Positions 1-4,958 of a DNA stretch of 12,305 nt are shown piece by piece. This DNA comes from Myxococcales bacterium (GTDB lineage Bacteria; Myxococcota_A; Polyangia; Polyangiales; JADJMO01), in contig JAJXTK010000118.1 in NCBI GenBank assembly GCA_021783935.1, positions 1 to 12,305 on the forward strand, in the 5' to 3' direction. The position numbers were made by a program, and so were the translations under genes. The notes beneath the pieces are model-generated. The model was not told the origin of the DNA, ran no database searches, and saw only the letters and a program-made list of their open reading frames with translations. Each line of letters starts with the position of its first letter. The stretch's first letter is position 1.

Positions 1-147
1 CAGGAAGACGCACAGCAGTCCGTGGTGCTGCGGGCCGCAGGGTCGTCCGCGGCCGGCCGAGGGGCCACCGACACGCGCGTGCAGCAGGCGGGCGCGGCGG
101 TCGACGGCGCGTTTGCCCTCGGCGGCGCGAGCCTGCTCTCCGCCTAG
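1..147 (+). CDS. C-terminal end of an unidentified protein (5' truncated by window edge)
   Basis: Frame 1 is open from the first base to a TAG at 145-147, giving 48 residues that begin QEDAQQSVVL and end GGASLLSA. Codons end mostly in G or C, as in neighbouring genes, which supports real coding. The segment is rich in Ala, Gly and Ser and has no cysteine, catalytic motif or membrane helix that I recognise. It could be the linker-rich tail of a larger protein lying left of the window. Because the next ~330 bases are a decayed gene, this tail may itself belong to a degraded locus. No function can be given. Confidence 0.4.
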   Translation, partial: QEDAQQSVVLRAAGSSAAGRGATDTRVQQAGAAVDGAFALGGASLLSA

Positions 148-164
148 ATCACGAGGCCGAATTC

Positions 165-475
165 CTGCGTGCGCCCCGCATCGCCCGCTCCCTCTTCACG
201 GCCCTCGTCCTCGCCGCGCTCGGCGGCGCGACGACCGTGGCCTGCAGCCCGGGCTCATGGCGCCCCAAGCATCGATCGCCAGCCCAGCGAAGCCCACGGT
301 CGCCGTCGGCGTCGCAGTGCCGCTCGACGGCACCGGCTCGACCGACCCGAACGGCCTCGCCCTCGGTTACGCGTGGAGCGCAGAGAGACCGCGAATCCGT
401 CCTTGTCGAACCGCACGGTTACGACATCATGTCGACGCTTGCCCTGGAATCCGATGCGAACGGCTTGCACTTCTG
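165..475 (+). pseudogene. Decayed lipoprotein with a PKD-like domain, broken by frameshifts
   Basis: Three reading frames carry consecutive pieces of what looks like one protein. From 177 to about 248, frame 3 reads a lipoprotein signal peptide: RIARSL, a hydrophobic Leu/Ala stretch, then a TTVAC lipobox-like end and CSPGS. From about 250 to 385, frame 2 reads a PKD/Ig-like strand pattern: PTVAVGVAVPLDGTGSTDP, then GLALGYAWS. From about 385 to 430, frame 1 continues with ANPSLSNRTVTTS, which matches the next part of PKD-like domains (a 'NPSLSN..TTTF' stretch). After that the expected 'PGTY..' strand is scattered between frames and a stop appears by 476. No credible ATG or GTG precedes the signal peptide in its frame. 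I infer two or more indels in a former secreted lipoprotein. Sequencing or assembly indels are an alternative explanation. The family assignment rests on motif resemblance only. Confidence 0.45.
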
Positions 476-585
476 AGCCGCGGGGGGAGGCGGTTGAGCG
501 GGTTGGTGGGCGCAGGAGCCGGGCCGGTGATGCCCGGTCGTCGCTTTTCCTGATCGTCTCGGGCCCCGTCCGCCATTCTTGGATC

Positions 586-954
586 ATGACCGCGCCATCG
601 CGTCGCTTGGTGATCGTCGCCGTCAGCCTCGCGTGTGGCTGCGGCACGCGCACGGAGTTGCTCGATCCGTACGGACCTGCGGGGTCGACGATCGACGCCC
701 ACGACATCACAGATGGGCTGGGCGACGACGCGGCGGACGAGACGCCGTACGTGCCGCCGATGGGCGAATGCGACTTCGACGGCAAGTCGATCGCGTGCGA
801 TCCGGGGAAGGTCTGCCACGCGAACTACCGCGTCGGACCGAACCCCATCATCTGCGAGCGGAGCAACGACACGTCGACGCCGTGCGGCATCATCGCGTGC
901 GGGGAGCTGTGCGTCTGTGCGGACACGACGACGAGCACGTGCGCGTGCGACTGA
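586..954 (+). CDS. Small cysteine-rich lipoprotein (myxobacterial CGTRTELL type)
   Basis: This is a 122-residue protein starting at ATG 586. Upstream reading in the same frame is low-complexity and runs through the pseudogene, so the ATG is the sensible start. The N-terminus MTAPSRRLVIVAVSLACGCG is a signal peptide with a lipobox ending at Cys17 or Cys19, predicting lipidation and envelope anchoring. It is followed by GTRTELLDP, a short motif I associate with many small myxobacterial lipoproteins. The mature part has an acidic linker (residues ~35-55), then ten cysteines ending in CVC and CACD, consistent with a disulfide-bonded domain. No enzymatic motif is visible. A related protein of similar size and plan lies at 11565-11906. 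The gene converges on the aminotransferase gene and is followed by a Gly-X hexamer tract. No clear Shine-Dalgarno sequence is seen. Function is unknown. Confidence 0.75.
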   Translation: MTAPSRRLVIVAVSLACGCGTRTELLDPYGPAGSTIDAHDITDGLGDDAADETPYVPPMGECDFDGKSIACDPGKVCHANYRVGPNPIICERSNDTSTPCGIIACGELCVCADTTTSTCACD

Positions 955-1008
955 TTGGGACGGATCGAGAGAAACAGGGAGGGGAGGAGCGGCAAGGGCG
1001 CCGTTCGC

Positions 1009-1059
1009 GGCGTCGGCTTCGGGTTCGGCCCAGGCTTCGGGTTCGGCACCGGCGCCGGC
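1009..1059 (+). repeat. Degenerate hexamer tract reading (Gly-X)n, in the 123-bp gap between convergent genes
   Basis: The gap 955-1077 lies between the lipoprotein stop and the end of the minus-strand aminotransferase gene. From 1009 it becomes a hexamer-periodic tract built of GGCTTC, GGGTTC, GGCCCA and GGCACC type units. In the same frame as the preceding lipoprotein, but after its stop, this would read GVGFGFGPGFGFGTGAG. No start codon with a ribosome-binding site leads into it, so I do not call it a gene. A similar, longer and cleaner hexamer array follows the second lipoprotein gene (11368-11555). The rest of the gap shows no convincing terminator. Confidence 0.55.
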
Positions 1060-1077
1060 CTCCGCTCCGGCGCCCCG

Positions 1078-2292
1078 CTACCCCCTCGCCCGCTCGACCG
1101 CCGCCTTCGCCGCCGCGAGGCCGGCGTCGATGTTCTCCTCGCTGGTCGCATAGCTGAAGCGCAAGTATCCGGGCGCGCCGAACGCGGAGCCGGGGACCGC
1201 CGCGCAGCCGGCCGCCTCGAGCAGGAACGCGGCGACGTCGAGATCGTCGGCGATCTTGCCCGATCTCGCGTGCGCGCTCGGCAGGCCGTAGAGGCCGCGC
1301 ACGTCGGCGAACGCGTAGAACGCCCCCTCGGGCATGCGGCAATGCACGCCGGGAATCTGGCGTAGGCGCTCGACCATGCGGGTGCGTCGCGCCTCGAAGC
1401 GCGCGCGCATCGCCTCGACCGCGTCGGTCGGCCCCTCGAGCGCCGCGAGCGCCGCGGCCTGCGCCATCGCCGCCGCGTTGGTCGTCGACTGGCTCTGGAT
1501 CACGTCGAGCGCCTTGGCCACGTGCGCCGGCGTGATCGACCAGCCGATGCGGAAGCCGGTCATCGCCCAGGTCTTCGAGACGCCGTCGACGACGATGATG
1601 CGCGCGCGGAGCTGGTCGGAGGCGAGCGTCAGCGCCGACTTCTGCGCGAAGCCGTCGTAGACGAGCGCTGCGTAGATCTCGTCGGCGATGAGCCAGCAGT
1701 CATGGCGCTCGAGCACGCCGAGCACGCCGCGCAGCGCCGCCTCGGGGTAAGCGCTGCCGGTCGGGTTCGAAGGCGTGCAGAGGATGACCGCCTTGGTCTT
1801 CGGCGTGATCGCCGCCTCGAGCGCGGCCGGCGACAGCAGCCAGCCGTCCGCCTCGCTGGTGTCGACGATCACCGGCGTGGCGCCGACCAGGCGCACCTGC
1901 TCGGGGTAGCTGACCCAATAGGGCGACGGGATGATGACCTCGTCGCCCGGCTCGTAGAGCGCGAGGGCGAGGTCGAAGAGCGCGTGCTTCGCGCCGACGG
2001 AGACCACGACCTGCTCGGGGGCGCACTCGACGCCGCGCGTGCGCTCGGAGTGCGCGGCGACAGCCTTGCGGAGCTGCGGCGTACCGACGACGGCGGTGTA
2101 GCGCGTCGCCCCCGCGTCGAGCGCAGCCTTCGCGGCCTCGCGGATCGCGACCGGCGTGTCGAAGTCGGGCTCGCCGACGCCGAACGGGTAGATGGTGCGC
2201 CCCTGCGCGCGCAGGGCCGCGGCGCGCGCCGAGACGGCGAGCGTGGCGCTCGGTTGGACGACTTCGAGGCGCTGCGCGAGGCGGGTCGCCAT
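1078..2292 (-). CDS. PLP-dependent class I/II aminotransferase, aspartate aminotransferase-like
   Basis: This is a 404-residue cytosolic fold-type I aminotransferase that transfers an amino group between an amino acid and a 2-oxo acid. Visible hallmarks are the GEPDFDTP segment (residues 40-47), GAKHAL phosphate-binding loop (100-105), NPTG (176-179), DEIY with Asp204 and Tyr207 contacting PLP, and the Schiff-base lysine Lys240 in VSKTWAMTGFRIGW. Arg378 in YLRFSYA is the likely carboxylate-binding arginine. The order and spacing fit the bacterial aspartate aminotransferase I-gamma group, some of which also act on prephenate. Substrate cannot be fixed from motifs. I chose ATG 2292 (MATRLAQRLEVVQPSATLAV) because homologues usually begin this way. 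An in-frame TTG at 2310 would add six residues, and neither has a strong Shine-Dalgarno sequence. It lies 71 bp downstream of the VanW-family gene on the same strand, so co-transcription is possible. Confidence 0.94.
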   Translation of the reverse strand: MATRLAQRLEVVQPSATLAVSARAAALRAQGRTIYPFGVGEPDFDTPVAIREAAKAALDAGATRYTAVVGTPQLRKAVAAHSERTRGVECAPEQVVVSVGAKHALFDLALALYEPGDEVIIPSPYWVSYPEQVRLVGATPVIVDTSEADGWLLSPAALEAAITPKTKAVILCTPSNPTGSAYPEAALRGVLGVLERHDCWLIADEIYAALVYDGFAQKSALTLASDQLRARIIVVDGVSKTWAMTGFRIGWSITPAHVAKALDVIQSQSTTNAAAMAQAAALAALEGPTDAVEAMRARFEARRTRMVERLRQIPGVHCRMPEGAFYAFADVRGLYGLPSAHARSGKIADDLDVAAFLLEAAGCAAVPGSAFGAPGYLRFSYATSEENIDAGLAAAKAAVERARG

Positions 2293-2363
2293 GGCGCGTG
2301 ATTCGAGCAACCCGGTCGCGCTCGGTCAAGCGCGTGCGAGCCCGATTGCCGAAATCGCGGCGC

Positions 2364-3869
2364 TCACTGGTGGGGGGCGCTTGGATCCGCCGGTTTCGCG
2401 CACTCGCCTACACAAGCGACCGCGCCCACCGCGCCGGCCTGTTGGGCGTTCTTCTTGTCGAGCGCCTCCTGCTCGTCGTCCGGCAGCGCAGGGAGCTCGC
2501 TCGCGTCGTAGCCGAGGGGCACCTCCCAGATCTCGACCGTCGGCGGATAGAAGTCGAAAGAGGTCTCGGTGCGCGTCGCCCCCCCGTCGAGCGCGCGCAG
2601 CGTGCGCACGCGCCGGACGCGGTAGCCGAGGATCCCCCCCTGCTTCTTGATCGTCTTGCCGTCCTGCAGCCACGACTCCTCGTCGAGGCGCCGCACGTAC
2701 GGCAGCCTGTCGACGACCTCCGCCGAGAAGCGCACGTCGACGACCTTGCGCGGGCCGAGGATCTCGACGAGCACGCGCGTCCGCTGCACGTCGGTGTGCA
2801 CGACGAGCGGGAACGAGAAGGGGTTCTTGAGCTTCAAGTCGACCACCGGCCAGACGACCGTCGCGTCCATCGAGAGCGGCATGTACGCGCTCGGCCGCGA
2901 GTGGTTCGACCGCTCGACGACGTCGAGGCCGGCATAGAAGGCCGCGGCGTGGAGGGTCGAGGCGACCTGACAGGTGCCGCCGCCGACACCCGGGCGCATC
3001 TCCCCCTTGAAGATCTCCCATGCGACCTTGAAGCCGTTCGCCTCGCTCCGCTCGCCGACGACCTCGTTGAACGACACCAGCGCCGCTGGCTGCATGATCA
3101 AGCCGTCGAGCTTGCGCGCGGCGACCTCGATGTTGGCGGCCCGCGGCGCCTGATCGCCGTCGCGGCCGAAGTGCGTCTCGTACGACGCGAGCACGGTCGA
3201 GATGTCGAGCTTCGCGAGGCTCTGCTCGGTCACCTTGGGCGCGATCGCGACGAGCGGCAGATCGATCGCGGGCAGCGCGTTCGAGGCGTCGCGCGCGAGC
3301 GGCACGAGCGAGGCCACGGCGAGCGCGACGGCGCCGTCGACCTCGAGCGCGTGGCCGGGGGTGTCGTGGACGATGCCGTGGGCCGCGAGATCGAGCTTCG
3401 CGTCGACGGGCGCGTCGTCGACCTCGGCCTTGATCGCCGCGACGAGCGGCTCGACCTTCGCCGCGTCAATCGCGAGCGGCAACGGGAGATCGATGGCGCC
3501 GTCGCGCGCGCGCAGCGCTGCGTCGAGGCGCTGCGCGAGAGGGCCGACGCGGCCCAACGCACGCAGCCGTGGCACCATCGCCACGGCGTCGAAGGGGGCG
3601 GCGAGCGAGCGCAAGGTGACCCGGCGCGACGAGCGACCGGCCCGCAGCTCGACCTCGCGATCGAGCACCGCGGCCGCGCGCGCGTCGATCCAGGCGGCGA
3701 TCGCCGCGTCGTCGCCGCGCGCGACGTCGTCCGGGATCGTGGCCCCGTCGACGCGCAGCCCAGGAATCGTGCGCCCCGCAGGCAGCAGCGAGTGGTCGGC
3801 GTAGGCGACGCCACCCGCGGCGGCGCCGAGCGAGATCGTGCACAAGCAAGCGCGCAGCAGGGTGGACAT
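2364..3869 (-). CDS. VanW-family exported protein
   Basis: This is a 501-residue protein with an N-terminal signal peptide (residues 1-24, Sec-type, likely cut after AYA), so it acts in the periplasm or envelope. Residues ~30-210 hold two divergent segments resembling the putative peptidoglycan-binding domain commonly found before VanW: 'IPGLRVDG' near 35-42 and 'HDTPGHALEVD' near 168-178. The VanW domain spans about 221-375. Its signature is GGGTCQVAST (297-306), followed by NHSRPSAYMPLSMDATVVWP (322-341) and LKLKNPFSFPLVV (346-358). Residues ~376-445 resemble a G5-like beta segment, and the C-terminus is Ala/Asp-rich. VanW occurs next to some vancomycin-resistance operons, but its biochemical role is unsettled, and nothing here suggests resistance. 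The ATG at 3869 is chosen because the signal peptide begins there. An upstream in-frame extension to 3950 lacks signal-peptide character. The gene diverges from tRNA-Gln. Confidence 0.9.
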   Translation of the reverse strand: MSTLLRACLCTISLGAAAGGVAYADHSLLPAGRTIPGLRVDGATIPDDVARGDDAAIAAWIDARAAAVLDREVELRAGRSSRRVTLRSLAAPFDAVAMVPRLRALGRVGPLAQRLDAALRARDGAIDLPLPLAIDAAKVEPLVAAIKAEVDDAPVDAKLDLAAHGIVHDTPGHALEVDGAVALAVASLVPLARDASNALPAIDLPLVAIAPKVTEQSLAKLDISTVLASYETHFGRDGDQAPRAANIEVAARKLDGLIMQPAALVSFNEVVGERSEANGFKVAWEIFKGEMRPGVGGGTCQVASTLHAAAFYAGLDVVERSNHSRPSAYMPLSMDATVVWPVVDLKLKNPFSFPLVVHTDVQRTRVLVEILGPRKVVDVRFSAEVVDRLPYVRRLDEESWLQDGKTIKKQGGILGYRVRRVRTLRALDGGATRTETSFDFYPPTVEIWEVPLGYDASELPALPDDEQEALDKKNAQQAGAVGAVACVGECAKPADPSAPHQ

Positions 3870-3950
3870 CGGTGCGCGGACGGCGCGATTGGAAGGATGC
3901 CCCGGGGTCGGCCACCGGGACAAGCGCACGCCCGCTGCCCGCCGCTGCAC

Positions 3951-3965
3951 CTTTTGTGCTACGAG
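3951..3965 (+). promoter_or_regulatory. Possible extended -10 promoter element for tRNA-Gln
   Basis: In the 112-bp divergent gap between the VanW-family gene and the tRNA, a TTTTGTGCTACGAG stretch contains TGTGC-TACGAG. This resembles an extended -10 box placed about 17 bases before the mature tRNA 5' end at 3982, a normal leader distance. No good TTGACA-like -35 box sits 16-18 bases upstream, so the call is weak. Nothing else stands out in 3870-3981. Confidence 0.28.
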
Positions 3966-3981
3966 CTCACGGTCCGCGGGC

Positions 3982-4052
3982 TCGGGCGTCGTCTAACGGC
4001 AGGACGCGAGATTTTGGTTCTCGCTATCGGGGTTCGAATCCCTGCGCCCGAA
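3982..4052 (+). tRNA. tRNA-Gln (anticodon UUG)
   Basis: A complete 71-base cloverleaf can be drawn. The acceptor stem TCGGGCG (3982-3988) pairs perfectly with CGCCCGA (4045-4051), and A4052 is the discriminator base. The D-arm is GTCTAACGGCAGGAC. The anticodon stem CGAGA/TCTCG encloses the 7-base loop TTTTGGT, placing TTG at positions 34-36, which reads CAA (and CAG by wobble). The T-arm is CGGGG-TTCGAAT-CCCTG. The 3' CCA is not encoded: the next bases are CAAA. The D-loop and the GATTTTGGTTC anticodon region are typical of bacterial tRNA-Gln. The gene runs directly into a strong terminator hairpin. Confidence 0.96.
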
Positions 4053-4094
4053 CAAAACTAGAACTGGCCCCTTGGGGGCCAGTTCTAGTTTTGT
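4052..4094 (+). terminator. Perfect 20-bp intrinsic terminator hairpin directly after tRNA-Gln
   Basis: Bases 4052-4071 and 4075-4094 are exact reverse complements (20 bp) around a three-base TTG loop. The inner part of the stem is GC-rich (CTGGCCCC/GGGGCCAG) and the outer part ends AAAAC/GTTTT, so each strand presents a T-run after the GC core. That makes it a plausible bidirectional rho-independent terminator. It begins at the discriminator base of the tRNA, so the nascent tRNA 3' end would be part of the hairpin and must be processed from it. Confidence 0.8.
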
Positions 4095-4104
4095 CCACGA
4101 GCAC

Positions 4105-4125
4105 GGACACACCAAAGGTGTGTCC
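4105..4125. other. Small perfect hairpin, 9-bp stem with AAA loop
   Basis: GGACACACC (4105-4113), AAA, GGTGTGTCC (4117-4125) form an exact inverted repeat ten bases beyond the tRNA terminator. Its right arm overlaps the first bases of the upstream 73-bp repeat unit (from 4123). It lacks a T-run, so it is a less likely terminator. It may be part of the repeat element. Confidence 0.5.
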
Positions 4126-4252
4126 GCGCGCAGTGAACAAAGCGAACACCCGAGCCGCGCGCACACCCAAGCCGCTCGCCCGCCCCAAGTCCGCCTCCGC
4201 GCGCAGTGAACAAAGCGAACACCCTAGCCGCGCGCACACCCAAGCCGCTCGC
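4123..4252. repeat. Tandem direct repeat, 73-bp period, 57-bp conserved core
   Basis: Bases 4123-4179 and 4196-4252 match at 56 of 57 positions (the only difference is G4152 versus T4225). The core contains CGCGCAGTGAACAAAGCG, then AACACC, and ends in ACACCCAAGCCGCTCGC. After each copy the similarity continues weakly (CGCCCCAAGTCCGCCTC versus ACACCCGAAGCCTGCTC), as if a third, decayed unit followed. The 16-bp spacer between cores is C-rich. It is not a CRISPR: there are only two copies and no spacer diversity to speak of. On the minus strand both cores can be read as ARVFALFTARG, but no sound gene uses this frame. It may belong to an intergenic repeat family next to the tRNA. Confidence 0.9.
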
Positions 4253-4855
4253 ACACCCGAAGCCTGCTCTTGGCACCTCCGCCGGAGATCGAGATCCGTC
4301 GCCGCCCGCGCCTCCGTAGCAGACCTCGCTGGTCGCGGTTGGAGCGCTGCCGCCGCACGTCACGCCGCCACCGCCACGCTGGCGACCGGCATATCGCTCG
4401 GTCGTGTTCGAGCAGGAGCACGAAGGGCCGCTGTCGATTCGAGAGGCCCGTTGGACGACGACGGAGGACGTGCACGTCAACGCGAAGTCGCCGGGCACGT
4501 ACGCCTGCGTCCCGTACGCACGCCCCGTGCTCCGGCCACCATCGTCTACGTCGGTCGGGCCGTCGCCCGGCACGGACAGAAAGTCGGTGATCGCCCGACC
4601 GTTGGGCGGCAGTCGACACACCGCCACTCTCCTCGAGCGGAGCGACGCGTCGCACCGAACTCCACCTCTCGGCCACTCGGTCATTCAATCTATTGTCTTC
4701 AGGAAACAGGAAATCTCCGGACGGGCGCGTCGAGTGGCGAGTTTCCCTGCGCACCTACGCTCGGATTTCGGCTCATCACGCCATTTGCAATCTCCCAAAC
4801 GATCCGCACCGAGCGGGATAGTCTCATTATTCGACACCGGATTCTCCGTTTTCGC
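4253..4855. other. About 600 bases without a confident gene; possible degraded minus-strand coding remnant at ~4265-4590
   Basis: The minus strand is open from ATG 4684 to a stop at 4085. Only its middle (~4265-4590) looks protein-like: TDFLSVPGDGPTDVDDGG, then YGTQAYVPGDFALTCTSS, a CSCSNTTERYAG piece and VTCGGSAPTATSEVCYGG. This cysteine pattern could come from a small secreted protein. The frame then runs into the 73-bp repeats, no Shine-Dalgarno precedes the ATG, and the first 40 residues look random, so I do not call a CDS. Bases ~4680-4855 are lower in GC than the surroundings and look like upstream regulatory sequence of the gene at 4959. The plus strand is open from 4404, but the protein-like signal begins only at 4959. 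Confidence 0.4.
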
Positions 4856-4883
4856 TTGGCAAGCACGGCGACTGCGATACGAT
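4856..4883 (+). promoter_or_regulatory. Candidate sigma-70-type promoter for the cysteine-rich protein/OmpA unit
   Basis: TTGGCA (4856-4861) and TACGAT (4878-4883) are separated by 16 bases, in a stretch of locally lower GC. This places a start site near 4890 and a leader of about 70 bases before the TTG start codon at 4959. It is a sequence match only. Myxobacterial promoters are diverse and this one is untested. Confidence 0.4.
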
Positions 4884-4958
4884 GGGGCGGCCGGCGTCTT
4901 TGGCGTCTCTTCGAGCTGCGAGGGCACGACCGAACTCACCCGCTCGAGAGGTACGACG

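Noticed and set aside
955..1365. Plus-strand frame containing the Gly-Phe repeat as a separate gene
   Set aside because: It starts right at the previous stop with a TTG without ribosome-binding site and runs antisense into the aminotransferase gene.
2364..3869. Vancomycin-resistance gene because of the VanW domain
   Set aside because: VanW-domain proteins are widespread in organisms without vancomycin-resistance operons, and no vanHAX-type genes are here.
3982..4060. Attachment site of an integrated element at tRNA-Gln
   Set aside because: No second copy of the tRNA 3' end and no integrase gene is visible within the window.
2298..4061. 587-codon plus-strand open frame opposite the VanW-family gene
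   Set aside because: It is Arg/Asp/Val-rich without motifs, and the antisense of a gene with clear domains. In high-GC DNA this is a shadow frame. It even runs across the tRNA.
4123..4252. CRISPR-like direct repeats
   Set aside because: There are only two long copies in tandem, no set of unique spacers and no cas genes in the window.
4404..4958. Long plus-strand extension of the cysteine-rich protein to ATG 4404
   Set aside because: The added residues look random, the region includes lower-GC promoter-like sequence, and a clear signal peptide with a ribosome-binding site begins at TTG 4959.
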